A stretch of 64,000 bases of DNA. Source: Aliigemmobacter aestuarii (GTDB taxonomy: Bacteria > Pseudomonadota > Alphaproteobacteria > Rhodobacterales > Rhodobacteraceae). How positions within the stretch are numbered: the first letter of the stretch is position 1; each line of letters starts with the position of its first letter. The notes beneath the pieces are model-generated. The model worked only from the letters and a program-made list of their open reading frames with translations, did no database searches and was not told the DNA's origin. Location: assembly GCF_004799285.1 (NCBI RefSeq), contig NZ_SSND01000001.1, positions 248,001-312,000 of the forward strand, given 5' to 3'. Shown in pieces: positions 1 through 11,087 of this stretch. The position numbers and the translations under genes are program-made.

Positions 1-24
1 TTGAGAGGCGTCGCAACAGTGTTT

Positions 25-46
25 CCCATCGGTCACGCCCGATGGG
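25..46. other. hairpin at the left edge, upstream of acnA
   Basis: Stem CCCATCGG/CCGATGGG (8 bp) with a 6-nt loop. No T-tract follows, so it is a weak terminator candidate for a gene outside the window, or part of the acnA leader. Only the inverted repeat is seen; the role is unknown. Confidence 0.35.
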
Positions 47-112
47 ATGCAGGGTGCGAATGCGTCAGGCGGGCCTCACCGGAAGGTTCTGAAAACTCCC
101 TCTGGATTTTTG

Positions 113-130
113 GCATACAATTGCATACAA
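113..130 (+). promoter_or_regulatory. 10-bp-period direct repeat upstream of acnA, candidate operator
   Basis: The octamer GCATACAA occurs twice with starts exactly 10 bp apart (113-120 and 123-130), in an AT-rich patch about 85 bp before the acnA start. Two sites one helical turn apart fit a dimeric regulator binding one DNA face, as GntR-type repressors often do. No regulator is assigned; this is inference from spacing and position. Confidence 0.35.
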
Positions 131-214
131 AGAGCGCAGATTCCCTTGCGCCCCGGGTTTTCATGGGGCAATAGGACGCCATCCACAGCCAACAGCCAGC
201 CGCAGGAGGCCCGC

Positions 215-2902
<2,688 letters not shown>

Positions 2903-2928
2903 TCGGCCTCTGGCGACGCATGACATCG

Positions 2929-2957
2929 AAAGGCCCGCCCGCAACGGCGGGCCTTTT
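2929..2957 (+). terminator. intrinsic terminator of acnA
   Basis: Perfect 11-bp stem AAAGGCCCGCC/GGCGGGCCTTT with a 6-nt loop, ending in TTTT, 26 bp after the acnA stop. Confidence 0.85.
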
Positions 2958-3086
2958 CGTTTCCCCGGGATCGTCACCCGCCGCAGGCCCCCGCCGACAG
3001 CCTTCGCCCCGATGGTCCGCATTATGTTCCCGTTAAGTTCTTGCCCCTAGCCTGACCCTGCCCCACTTGCAGAAGGCGAGTCGATC

Positions 3087-3242
3087 ATGTCACGGCGTTT
3101 TCCCCCGCTGGCCCCGCAGGAAGACCTGTTCGTCCATCCCCGCCGCGCGCCCATGCGCCCGGTTCCGCCGGTTCCGGCGACCGAGGTCTGGCTGGCCCTT
3201 GCAGCGGCCCTGACACTGGGCCTTGCGATCATGGGGGGATAG
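3087..3242 (+). CDS. small single-TM protein, 51 aa, unknown function
   Basis: A 51-aa frame preceded by an AGAAGGCG ribosome site about 9 nt before ATG. The first 30 residues are Pro/Arg-rich (MSRRFPPLAPQEDLFVHP...). The last 20 form one hydrophobic helix (VWLALAAALTLGLAIMGG), so a small inner-membrane protein with a cytosolic basic N-terminus is likely. It sits between the acnA terminator and the convergent ccmG stop, 19 bp away. I do not recognise a family. The context next to cytochrome c maturation may be accidental. Start, stop, ribosome site and TM helix are seen directly; that it is expressed is inference. Confidence 0.55.
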   Translation: MSRRFPPLAPQEDLFVHPRRAPMRPVPPVPATEVWLALAAALTLGLAIMGG

Positions 3243-3261
3243 AACGCGCGCGCGGCGCGGA

Positions 3262-3792
3262 TCAGTTTCCGGCGGCCTTTTCCATCGCCGGGCGGATGCT
3301 GCGTTCCAGTTCCTGTTCGGTGATCGGCCCGGCAAAGCGCAGCACGATCTGCCCGTCGCCGTCGATCACATAGGTTTCCGGCACGCCATAGACCCCCCAG
3401 TTCAGCGCCATCCGGCCCTGATCGGCGCCCATCGTGGCATAGGGGTTGCCGAGTTCGGCCAGAAAACCCAGGGCATTGGCCGGTTCGTCCTTGTAGTTGA
3501 TGCCGTGGATCACCACCCCCTCGTCCTTCAGACGCTCCAGCAGCGGATGTTCCGCCCGGCAGGGCCCGCACCACGAGGCCCAGAAGTTCACCAGCTTCAC
3601 GCCGGGCTCCCGCAGCAGCGCATCGGTCGTCACCGGCGCATCGCCGAGGGCCACCACCTGCACCGCGGGCGCTTCCTTGCCCGTCAACGCGGAAGGCAGC
3701 TCGTTCGGGTTGTCCCGGTTCATGCCGATATAGAACATGACCGCCAGCACACCGAAGACGGCCGGCGGGATGAACATCAAGGGTTTAGCCAT
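3262..3792 (-). CDS. ccmG: CcmG/DsbE thiol:disulfide interchange protein
   Basis: Periplasmic membrane-anchored thioredoxin that keeps apocytochrome c or its partner CcmH reduced for haem ligation. The product is 176 aa. It has an N-terminal anchor (residues 5-24), then a thioredoxin fold with WCGPC (Cys75, Cys78) and the cis-proline loop YGVPETYVID (Pro138) typical of DsbE. It is the last gene of ccmABCDG; its ATG overlaps the ccmD stop by 8 nt, suggesting translational coupling. Confidence 0.95.
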   Translation of the reverse strand: MAKPLMFIPPAVFGVLAVMFYIGMNRDNPNELPSALTGKEAPAVQVVALGDAPVTTDALLREPGVKLVNFWASWCGPCRAEHPLLERLKDEGVVIHGINYKDEPANALGFLAELGNPYATMGADQGRMALNWGVYGVPETYVIDGDGQIVLRFAGPITEQELERSIRPAMEKAAGN

Positions 3793-3946
3793 TCGTCTTG
3801 CCCTGCCGTTCCTCGATTTCCTTCAAGGCGCGTTTCACCCGCGCCGATCTCCACAGCGACAGCGCCACAAGCGCGCCGATCAGCAGGATCGACGCCGCAT
3901 AGGACGACAGCACCGCGCCCGCGTATTTGCCCAGATCGGGGATCAT
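3785..3946 (-). CDS. ccmD: haem exporter protein CcmD
   Basis: A 53-aa protein: one TM segment (about residues 10-32, GAVLSSYAASILLIGALVAL) followed by a basic, charged tail (WRSARVKRALKEIEERQ), the usual CcmD layout. CcmD helps release holo-CcmE from the CcmABC haem-handling complex. Its ATG overlaps the ccmC stop as ATGA (3943-3946) and its stop overlaps the ccmG start, so the operon is tightly coupled. The gene is easily missed because of its length; identification rests on position, size and topology. Confidence 0.88.
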   Translation of the reverse strand: MIPDLGKYAGAVLSSYAASILLIGALVALSLWRSARVKRALKEIEERQGKTNG

Positions 3947-4671
3947 GCCAATTTCTCCCGTGCCTGAAGCGCCTGGATGCGACGCGCGCGGATCTCGGTC
4001 CGCGTCCGCAACAGGACCAGCGTGACGAACAGCAGGACAAACCCCGCGATGCAGATCAGCAGCGGGAACCAGTAGACGTCCGACACGTTTTCTTCCTTGT
4101 CGAGCGACAGCGATGCGCCCTGATGCAGGCCCTGGTTCCAGAAGTTCACCGCATAGCGGCTAAGGATCGCGAAGACCGATCCGACCATGCACAGGACGGA
4201 GGTCAGGTCGGCCGCGGTGTCGGGGTTCTCGATCGCTTCCCACAGCGCCATGTAACCCAGGTAGAACAGGAACAGGATCAGGAACGAGGTCAGCCGCGGG
4301 TCCCATTCCCACCAGGTGCCCCACATCGGCTGCCCCCAGATCGCACCCGTGACCAGCGCGATCAGCGTGAAGGTCATTCCGATCGGCGCCGCGGCCTTGG
4401 CGGCAAGGGCCGAAACATGGTGGCGCCGCACGATCCAGATCAGCGAAGTGACCAGCATCATCACCCAGGCGTTGATCGCCATCATCGCGGCGGGCACATG
4501 CAGGTAGATGATCTTGACGGTCGATCCCTGCTTGTAGTCGTCGGGCGTGAAGAAGAATCCCCAGACCAGCCCGCCCAGCAGGCACAGCACCGACAGCACC
4601 GTGACCCATGGCAGGGCCCAGGCCGAAGTCTGCATGAACTTCTTGGGGTTGGCATATTCCCAGATAGACAT
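3943..4671 (-). CDS. ccmC: haem exporter protein CcmC
   Basis: Integral membrane protein of the haem-handling family that attaches haem to CcmE in cytochrome c maturation. The product is 242 aa with six predicted TM helices. The periplasmic tryptophan-rich haem-binding signature WGTWWEWD is at residues 117-124. Family histidines flank it, for example in IIYLHVP (about residue 58). It lies 53 bp after ccmB and overlaps ccmD by ATGA. Confidence 0.95.
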   Translation of the reverse strand: MSIWEYANPKKFMQTSAWALPWVTVLSVLCLLGGLVWGFFFTPDDYKQGSTVKIIYLHVPAAMMAINAWVMMLVTSLIWIVRRHHVSALAAKAAAPIGMTFTLIALVTGAIWGQPMWGTWWEWDPRLTSFLILFLFYLGYMALWEAIENPDTAADLTSVLCMVGSVFAILSRYAVNFWNQGLHQGASLSLDKEENVSDVYWFPLLICIAGFVLLFVTLVLLRTRTEIRARRIQALQAREKLA

Positions 4672-4724
4672 GGCGATGGCTTACGTCCTTCCTTGGTCCG
4701 GCTCAACTCACTATCACGTTTTTC

Positions 4725-5381
4725 CTAGCGCAGATTGATGCGGATTGCCGCAGCAGAGGCAAAGGGCAAAAGCGCCGCCGCCCCCGCCGTGATCCCCGCC
4801 AGCAGCAAAAGCGGCGTCGCGATGGCCATGCCCTCGGCCCCGCGCTTGACCACCTCGGCGCCGAAGATCAGCGTGGGCACATAAAGCGGCAGCACCAGAA
4901 GCGACAGCAGCAGCCCGCCGCGCTTCAGCCCCACGGTCAGGGCCGCACCGAAGGTACCGATCACCGACAGCGCGGGCGTGCCCAGGGCGAGCGACACGAC
5001 CAGCCAAAGATAGCCGCCCTCGGGCAGATGCAAAAGCACGGCCAGAACCGGCGCGATCAGCGTCAGCGGCAGGCCCGTCACGATCCAGTGCGCGGCGGAC
5101 TTGACCGCCACCACGCCTTCCAGCGGGATCGGCGCGGTGGCCAGAAGGTCCAGCGAGCCATCCTCGAAATCCAGCGCGAAGACCCGATCAAGCGACAGAA
5201 GGCAGGCCAGCAGCGCGCCGACCCACAGGATGCCCGGCGCGATCTTGGCCAGCGTCGCGCCCTCCGGTCCCACCCCCAGCGGCACCAGCACCGTCACCAG
5301 CAGGAAAAACGCCAGCCCGAGGCCAAAGCCCCCGCCCGCGCGCATCGCAAGCCGCAAATCCCGGACCAGAAGCGCGATCAT
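4725..5381 (-). CDS. ccmB: haem exporter permease CcmB
   Basis: Membrane subunit of the CcmAB ABC transporter that powers release of haem-loaded CcmE. The product is 218 aa, the family length, with six hydrophobic segments beginning [18 protein letters not shown]. An acidic [10 protein letters not shown] stretch follows the second helix, as in other CcmB proteins. Its ATG overlaps the ccmA stop by four bases (5378-5381), so the pair is translationally coupled. Confidence 0.94.
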   Translation of the reverse strand: MIALLVRDLRLAMRAGGGFGLGLAFFLLVTVLVPLGVGPEGATLAKIAPGILWVGALLACLLSLDRVFALDFEDGSLDLLATAPIPLEGVVAVKSAAHWIVTGLPLTLIAPVLAVLLHLPEGGYLWLVVSLALGTPALSVIGTFGAALTVGLKRGGLLLSLLVLPLYVPTLIFGAEVVKRGAEGMAIATPLLLLAGITAGAAALLPFASAAAIRINLR

Positions 5382-6013
5382 GCGAAAGCCTCGTCAAAGG
5401 CCGAAAGCGCCCCGCCCTCGGACGGGCTGCGCGCCCGGAAGGGGCCAAGATCCAGCACCTCGGCCTCGTCGAGCCCAAGGTCGATATGGGTTGCAATCAG
5501 CGCCGCGCCGCCCTCGGCCAGATGACGGCGCACCACGCCCGCGAACAGGCGCACCGACTCTGCATCCAGCGACACGGTGGGTTCGTCCAGCACCCAAAGT
5601 GGCCGCCCCGTCACCAGAAGCCGCGCCAGACCCAGCCGCCGCTTCTGCCCGGCCGACAGGTTCGCCGCCTGGCGGTCGCGCAGGATGCCGAGGTTCATGC
5701 CGGTAATCGCGGCCTCGACCGCGTCGGGTCCGGTGCCATAGACCGAGGCCCAGAACGAAAGGTTCTCGGTCACGGTCAGCGTGGCCTTCAACCCGTCGGA
5801 ATGGGCGGCATAGGCGATGCTTTCAGGCGGCAAGCCGATTTCGCCCGCGACGGCCGGTTGCAGGCCCGCGATGGTGCGCAGCATCGTCGTCTTGCCGATG
5901 CCGTTCGGGCCGCGCAGGACAAGCGCCCGCCCGCCCCGCAGGGCAAAGCCGACACCTTCCAGCACCGTGATGCCGCCGCGCGCGCAGGCCAGACCGTGAA
6001 CCGTCATTTCCAT
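5378..6013 (-). CDS. ccmA: haem exporter ATP-binding protein CcmA
   Basis: ATPase subunit of the CcmAB transporter in cytochrome c maturation. The product is 211 aa: Walker A GPNGIGKT (35-42), ABC signature LSAGQKRRL (from 119), Walker B with LDEPT (142-146) and an H-loop in LIATHIDLG. First gene of the ccmABCDG operon. The genes for ccmE, ccmF and ccmH are not in the window and must lie elsewhere. A second in-frame ATG two codons in (6007) is an equally possible start. Confidence 0.95.
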   Translation of the reverse strand: MEMTVHGLACARGGITVLEGVGFALRGGRALVLRGPNGIGKTTMLRTIAGLQPAVAGEIGLPPESIAYAAHSDGLKATLTVTENLSFWASVYGTGPDAVEAAITGMNLGILRDRQAANLSAGQKRRLGLARLLVTGRPLWVLDEPTVSLDAESVRLFAGVVRRHLAEGGAALIATHIDLGLDEAEVLDLGPFRARSPSEGGALSAFDEAFA

Positions 6014-6063
6014 GCGCCTGCCCTATCGCAATTGCGCACGGGCGGAAAGGGGGCGGACCCGCG

Positions 6064-6942
6064 TCACGACCGCACGCGCCCGTCCAGTGTCTGCACGGCG
6101 GCATAGCATCCGGGCCGCCGGTCGCGGAACAGGCCCCAGGTGGCGCGCTGCGCCGCGATCTCGTCCAGATCGACAGTGGCGGCGATCACCGCCACCCCCT
6201 CGCGCGGGGCCTTGGCCAGCAGCTGCCCGGTCTGGTCGGCGATGAAGGACGACCCGTAGAACGTGACCTCGGTGCCTTCGGGCGCCACCTCGCGCCCGAC
6301 CCGGTTCGAGGCGATCACCGGCAGGATGTTGGCGGCGGCATGGCCGCGCATCACCATTTCCCAATGCGGCTGGCTGTCATAGCCCGGCGCAGGCGGTTCG
6401 GACCCGATCGCCGTCGGATAAAGCAGCATCTCTGCCCCCTGAAGCGCCATCGCCCGCGCGGCTTCGGGGAACCACTGGTCCCAGCAGATGCCGACGCCGA
6501 TCCGCCCCATCGCCGTCTGCCAGACCCTGAACCCGGTATCGCCGGGCGAGAAATAGTATTTCTCCTCGTATCCCGGCCCCTGCGGGATATGCGTCTTGCG
6601 ATAGTTGCCGAGGATCCGGCCATCGGCATCGACCATCGCGACCGAGTTGAAATGCGCCTGACCGGCCTTTTCGAAATAGGACACCGGCAGCACGACGCCC
6701 AGTTCCCGCGCCAGGTCGGCAAAGCGCGCGATCAGGGGGTGCCCCTCCATCGGTGCGGCATGGGCGAAATACTCGGGCCGTTCGGTGATGCAGAAATAGG
6801 GCGTGGCGAAAAGCTCCTGGATCAGGATCACGCCCGCGCCTTGGGCTGCCGCCTGCCGCACCAGCGCCTCGGCCCAGTCGGCATTGGCACGAAGGTCCCA
6901 TGAACAGGCGAATTGTGTGGCCGCGACCGTAACCTTGCGCAT
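6064..6942 (-). CDS. aguB: N-carbamoylputrescine amidase
   Basis: Nitrilase-superfamily enzyme that hydrolyses N-carbamoylputrescine to putrescine, CO2 and ammonia, the last step of the agmatine route to putrescine. The product is 292 aa with the catalytic triad visible as Glu43 (QELF), Lys116 (RKTHIP) and Cys153 (GICWDQWFPE). The blocks EKYYFSPGD and WDQWFPE are characteristic of AguB within the superfamily. The open frame extends upstream to 7071, but the family start MRKVTVAATQF is at 6942. A polyamine-type decarboxylase lies at 11.1-12.2 kb. No agmatine deiminase (aguA) is in the window. Confidence 0.92.
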   Translation of the reverse strand: MRKVTVAATQFACSWDLRANADWAEALVRQAAAQGAGVILIQELFATPYFCITERPEYFAHAAPMEGHPLIARFADLARELGVVLPVSYFEKAGQAHFNSVAMVDADGRILGNYRKTHIPQGPGYEEKYYFSPGDTGFRVWQTAMGRIGVGICWDQWFPEAARAMALQGAEMLLYPTAIGSEPPAPGYDSQPHWEMVMRGHAAANILPVIASNRVGREVAPEGTEVTFYGSSFIADQTGQLLAKAPREGVAVIAATVDLDEIAAQRATWGLFRDRRPGCYAAVQTLDGRVRS

Positions 6943-7094
6943 GGCTTCTGCCTTTCCCGTCCGGCTGCCCCTTTGGCGGCCCGTCGGGCGACAGATTGCC
7001 CCGGCGGCGGGCGAAGGAAAAGCCCCAAGGTCGGGTTTCCGCCCCTCGACAGCAGCCTGCGTGGCGGCCATGAAGGCGACAAGGAGACCAGACC

Positions 7095-7595
7095 ATGCCC
7101 GATACCCCGTCCGCCGTCTTTTCCGCCACCTGCCCCGCGGATATCCCCCCGCCCGAGGTCTTTCGCGCCCGGTCGGGCCTTGACTACATGAAGGGCGTAC
7201 TGGAAGGCCGCTTTCCGATGCCGCGGCTGGTGGCCGACATGGGCATGGTCTTTACCGCGATCGAGGATCACCGCGCCACCCTGCGCGGGGCGGCGGCCTT
7301 CGGGCACACCAACCTGTTCGGCGGCGTGCATGGCGGCTGGTATGGCACGATCATGGATACCGCGATGGGATGCGCGGTGATGACGGTGGTGCCGCAGGGC
7401 AAGTGGCAGACGACGCTTGAATACAAGGTCAACATCATGCGCGCCGTCCGGATAGGAACCGAGGTGGAGGTGACCGGCATCGTTGACCATGCCGGCCAGA
7501 CGACCGCCGTCGCCAGGGCCGAGGTGCGCGGCGCCGAGGACGGACGGCTTTACGCCACCGCCAGCACGACCTGCCTCATTCTGGACTGGCGTTGA
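7095..7595 (+). CDS. PaaI-family hotdog thioesterase
   Basis: A 166-aa protein with a single hotdog fold. The signature HGGWYGTIMDTAMG (79-92) is the PaaI/YbgC-like helix that binds the CoA thioester. The exact acyl-CoA substrate cannot be told. A clean AAGGAG site lies 8 bp before the ATG. The 3' end overlaps the convergent DUF2235 gene by 20 nt, so the two transcripts are complementary at their ends. Confidence 0.85.
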   Translation: MPDTPSAVFSATCPADIPPPEVFRARSGLDYMKGVLEGRFPMPRLVADMGMVFTAIEDHRATLRGAAAFGHTNLFGGVHGGWYGTIMDTAMGCAVMTVVPQGKWQTTLEYKVNIMRAVRIGTEVEVTGIVDHAGQTTAVARAEVRGAEDGRLYATASTTCLILDWR

Positions 7596-8646
7596 GGAAT
7601 TCCACGGGCCGCGCGGTTCCTGCCGCCTCGCCCGGCCGGAACCGCCGCCAGGCCCAGTGCGCGCCCGGCACGGTGGGGTGGATGCGTTCGGACCGGTCGC
7701 GCCCGATCCGTCGCCGCCCACGCCAGATGAACAGCGCGCCATAGCCCGACCATGTGCCAATCATCGGCGCGGCCGGGTCCACAGGAAACCGGTCGCGCCA
7801 GCCTTCGGGCAGCGCCAGCGCGCAGCCCTCTGCCCGCTCCAGCATCCAGACCAGGGGGATGTTGGCCAGGGGCCGCGCGCCTTCCAGCCCGCCCAGTTGC
7901 CCGCCCACATCGCCATGCCCGCCCCGGAACCAGACCTGTTCGACATTGCCCTGCCAGTCCTCGGGACAGGACCACAGCACCGGTTCGAAAACGGTGCGCG
8001 TTTCATCCAGCGCAAGCGCATGAAACCCGTGCCGGATCGACCGGCCAAGGTGGTGATTGTGGAACGCATGCCGCGACTGCGTCAGCAGCCACAGGCCCGG
8101 CACCCGCAGCCCAAGGGCCTTCACCGTATCCCAGACGCCCACCATCTCGACCGGGGCTTCGGCGTGGCAATGGCCTGCGGCAAAGGCGCGGGCGGCCGGG
8201 CTGTCGGGCCCGTGCTGGTAATGGCGGTAGATCATCGTGACGTTGCGTTCGGTGGCGCACTCGGCGCGCAACAGCCCAACCCGGTCGATCACCCCGGCCA
8301 GCGATCGCACCGCATAGGCCCCGCGCGAATAGCCGAACAGAAAGATCCGGTCACCCTCGCGGTAATGGCTGGCAAGCCAGCCATAGGCGCGGCGGATCTG
8401 GCGGTTGATGCCGCGCCCCTGCGCCACGTCCATTGCCCGCCGCCATCCCTCCCACTGGATGCCCGGTTCATAGTAAAGCCGCAGCCGTGCGCCATGCGCC
8501 TCGCACAGAAGGCGGAAGGTGCGGCCCGCGTTTGTCTCAAGCCCCGGATCGAGCGAGGACATCGTGCCATCCAGCACGATCACATGATCGACCCGGCCCC
8601 GCGCCACCCCGGCGGGCGTGTCCTCCTGCGTCTCGGTGGTCGCCAC
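7576..8646 (-). CDS. DUF2235 alpha/beta-hydrolase-like protein
   Basis: A 356-aa DUF2235 protein, the catalytic domain also found in Tle1-type phospholipase effectors. The nucleophile elbow is GYSRGAYAVRS (Ser107), preceded by the family opening VDHVIVLDGTMSSL (about 20-33). No signal peptide and no type VI secretion genes are nearby, so an effector role is unsupported; a housekeeping esterase is equally likely. The start is uncertain: GTG at 8646 is the first standard codon, yet the frame continues upstream with a sensible Trp/Arg-rich stretch (WIDRIRRWWHRHP) overlapping the end of the coxL-like gene, so a rare start may be used. Confidence 0.8.
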   Translation of the reverse strand: MATTETQEDTPAGVARGRVDHVIVLDGTMSSLDPGLETNAGRTFRLLCEAHGARLRLYYEPGIQWEGWRRAMDVAQGRGINRQIRRAYGWLASHYREGDRIFLFGYSRGAYAVRSLAGVIDRVGLLRAECATERNVTMIYRHYQHGPDSPAARAFAAGHCHAEAPVEMVGVWDTVKALGLRVPGLWLLTQSRHAFHNHHLGRSIRHGFHALALDETRTVFEPVLWSCPEDWQGNVEQVWFRGGHGDVGGQLGGLEGARPLANIPLVWMLERAEGCALALPEGWRDRFPVDPAAPMIGTWSGYGALFIWRGRRRIGRDRSERIHPTVPGAHWAWRRFRPGEAAGTARPVEFLNASPE

Positions 8647-8677
8647 CGGATGGCGGTGCCACCAGCGCCTGATGCGG

Positions 8678-10957
8678 TCAATCCACGACAGCGCCGGCCT
8701 CCTTCAGGGCCCGCCAGACGCGGGCGGGGCTAAAGGGCATGTCGATCCAGCCGACACCCGCCGTTGCCAGGGCATCGCGCACCGCGTTGGCCACCGCGGC
8801 AATTCCGGCAACGGTGCCCGCCTCGCCGCACCCCTTCATGCCAAGGGGGTTGTAGATCGAGGGCGTGGGTTCTGTGGAAAAACGGATCATCGGCAGATCA
8901 TCGGCACGCGGCATCGCGTAATCCATAAAACTTGCCGTGAGCAGTTGACCCGTCTCGTCGTAATGCGCGGCCTCCGTCACGGCCTGGCCAAAGCCCTGCG
9001 CAATCCCGCCATGGACCTGGCCGATGGCCAGTTGCGGGTTGATCAGCGTGCCGAAATCATCGGTGACGGTGTAGCGGTCCAGCGTGACCTTGCCGGTTTC
9101 GGGATCGACCTCGACCTCGGCCAGATGCGCGCCGTTCGGGAAGGACCGCGCCTCAAGCGTGATCGTGCGGCTGTGATCCAGCAGGTCGTCCCTGCCCCGG
9201 TCCCGCGCCAGCTCCGCCGCCTCGATCATGGTCAGACGCAGGTTTCGGCCCGGCGCGCCGAAGATGCCATCGTCGAAGCCGACCGGCTCGCCCAGTTCGT
9301 CCGACAGGAAGGCGGTGAAGGCGTCGATCATCGCATCGGCCGTGGCCCAGATCGCCGTGCCCTGCACCGTGACCGACCGCGACCCGCCTGTGCCGCCGCC
9401 CGTCGCGATGCGATCGCTGTCGCCCTGGACCAGCGTGATCACATCGACCGGGATGCCCGTGCGTTCCGACAGCATCCGGGGAAAGACCGTTTCGTGCCCC
9501 TGTCCGTTCGATTGCGTCCCGACATGAAGGTTCACGCCGTCGGAGGTGAACTCAACCCGCGTGGTTTCGGCCGGGTCGCCCAGGATGGATTCGATGTAGA
9601 CGGCCAGCCCCATGCCCCTGAGCCGCCCCGCCGCACGCGACCGGGCGACGCGCGCCGGATAATCCGAAATCTCCGCTTCGTCCCGCAACCTGTTCATCAC
9701 GCGCGGAAAATCACCGACATCTACCGTCGTCCCGTTGACCATCCGATACGGGAAATCGCGCATCACGTTCTTCAGCCGCAGCGCGAAGGGATCGACGCCA
9801 AGCGCGCGCGCGGCCTCGTCCATCGTGCGTTCGATGGTAAAGATCGCCTCGGGCCGGCCCGCGCCGCGATAGGCATCCACCGGGCAGGTGTTGGTATAGA
9901 CGCCGCGCGCGCCAAGAAAGGCGGTCTGGATGTCATAGACGCCGGTCAACACCTTGGAAAACAGCTCCGACTGGATGGGTTGACCGAATTGCGAGTTGTA
10001 GGCGCCAAGGTTTGACACAAGGTTGACGCGATAGGCGGTGATCCGGTGGTCGGCGTCGAACCCCAGCTCCGATACCGTGACCAGATCGCGCCCGGCATTG
10101 TCCGACAGCATCGATTCCGTGCGATCCGCCATCCAGCGCACCGGACGGCCCAGAAGCCGCGCCGCCTGGGCCACGACCACATATTCGGGATAGGTCATCG
10201 CCTTCATCCCGAAGCCGCCGCCCACATCCGGATTGGTCACCCGCACCGCATCGGGCGGCAGCGCCAGCATCCGCGCCAGTTCACCCTTCTGGACCCAGAC
10301 GCCCTGCCCGTTGAAGGCGAAATGCAGCCGCGCCCCATCCCATTCGGCGAAACAGCCGCGCGGCTCCATCGCGTTCACGATGATCCGGTTGTGCCGCAGT
10401 TCCACACGCACGCGATGCGCCGAGGCCGCCAGCGCCGCCTCGACGGCGGCATCGTCCCCAAGGGCAAAATCATACGCCAGGTTGTTCGGCGCCGTCGCGT
10501 GGATCTCGGGCGCGCCCGGCGCAAGATCCAGCGCGACCGGCAATTCGGTGTAGTCGAGTTCGACAAGCTCCATCGCGTCCAGCGCCTGGTCGCGCGTTTC
10601 GGCGATGATGCAGACGACCGGCTCGCCCACGAAACGCAAGGCGCCCCTGGCCAGCACCGGGCGTTCCGGGGCCGCGCCGCGGGTGCCGTCGCGGTTGGGA
10701 ACCCGCGCGCCCTTCATGCCCGGGGTCACGCCCACCATCCCCGGCGCGCCCGCCCAAAGCACCTCATGCACCCCCGCAGCCATTCGCGCCGCCGATACGT
10801 CGATGCGGTCGATCGTGGCATGAGCAACGGGGCTGCGCAGGAAGACGGCATGCAGCGCGCCTTCGGGCGCGATGTCGTCGATGTACCGGCCCTGCCCGGT
10901 CAGGAAGCGCCGATCCTCGATCCGCCCCTGCGCCTGCCCGAATTTCTGCATGTCCAT
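8678..10957 (-). CDS. xanthine dehydrogenase/CO dehydrogenase-family molybdenum hydroxylase, large subunit
   Basis: A 759-aa molybdopterin-binding subunit of the aerobic CO dehydrogenase (CoxL) type. It has the Moco motif GGGFG (246-250) and the catalytic glutamate in KGCGEAGT (Glu712). The active-site loop reads AYRGAGRPE (362-370) and not the AYRCSFR of true form-I CO dehydrogenase, so the substrate is probably another aldehyde, purine or heterocycle. The partner subunits (FAD-binding CoxM, 2Fe-2S CoxS) are not adjacent and not in the window, so the gene is orphaned. Probable maturation factors sit 30 kb away (coxD, coxE, xdhC). It is followed closely by the DUF2235 gene. Confidence 0.9.
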   Translation of the reverse strand: MDMQKFGQAQGRIEDRRFLTGQGRYIDDIAPEGALHAVFLRSPVAHATIDRIDVSAARMAAGVHEVLWAGAPGMVGVTPGMKGARVPNRDGTRGAAPERPVLARGALRFVGEPVVCIIAETRDQALDAMELVELDYTELPVALDLAPGAPEIHATAPNNLAYDFALGDDAAVEAALAASAHRVRVELRHNRIIVNAMEPRGCFAEWDGARLHFAFNGQGVWVQKGELARMLALPPDAVRVTNPDVGGGFGMKAMTYPEYVVVAQAARLLGRPVRWMADRTESMLSDNAGRDLVTVSELGFDADHRITAYRVNLVSNLGAYNSQFGQPIQSELFSKVLTGVYDIQTAFLGARGVYTNTCPVDAYRGAGRPEAIFTIERTMDEAARALGVDPFALRLKNVMRDFPYRMVNGTTVDVGDFPRVMNRLRDEAEISDYPARVARSRAAGRLRGMGLAVYIESILGDPAETTRVEFTSDGVNLHVGTQSNGQGHETVFPRMLSERTGIPVDVITLVQGDSDRIATGGGTGGSRSVTVQGTAIWATADAMIDAFTAFLSDELGEPVGFDDGIFGAPGRNLRLTMIEAAELARDRGRDDLLDHSRTITLEARSFPNGAHLAEVEVDPETGKVTLDRYTVTDDFGTLINPQLAIGQVHGGIAQGFGQAVTEAAHYDETGQLLTASFMDYAMPRADDLPMIRFSTEPTPSIYNPLGMKGCGEAGTVAGIAAVANAVRDALATAGVGWIDMPFSPARVWRALKEAGAVVD

Positions 10958-11037
10958 CCCCCGGCCCCCGGCTTTCCGCCCGGAATGGTAAACGCCCGGC
11001 CGGATATGTCCAGCCGGGCGCCAGGGATGTTCCGGTC

Positions 11038-11058
11038 TTCAACCTGATCCAAATACCC
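11038..11058 (+). repeat. dispersed CAAATACC element, copy A
   Basis: Copy TTCAACCTGATCCAAATACC plus C, identical over 21 nt to the left arm at 59699-59719. It lies between the decarboxylase stop and the coxL-like start. A hairpin (CGCCCGGC/GCCGGGCG, 10993-11020) sits next to it. Related copies are at 18001, 43819, 50817, 59699 and 59757. Confidence 0.6.
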
Positions 11059-11087
11059 CCATCCCCCGCCGGGGCCAGGCGATGCCG

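Noticed and set aside
7576-8646. Type VI secretion phospholipase effector
   Set aside because: DUF2235 fold and GYSRG motif agree, but there is no VgrG, PAAR, immunity gene or secretion signal nearby.
8678-10957. True form-I carbon monoxide dehydrogenase (coxL)
   Set aside because: The active-site loop lacks the AYRCSFR signature and the coxM/coxS genes are absent, so only the wider family is assigned.
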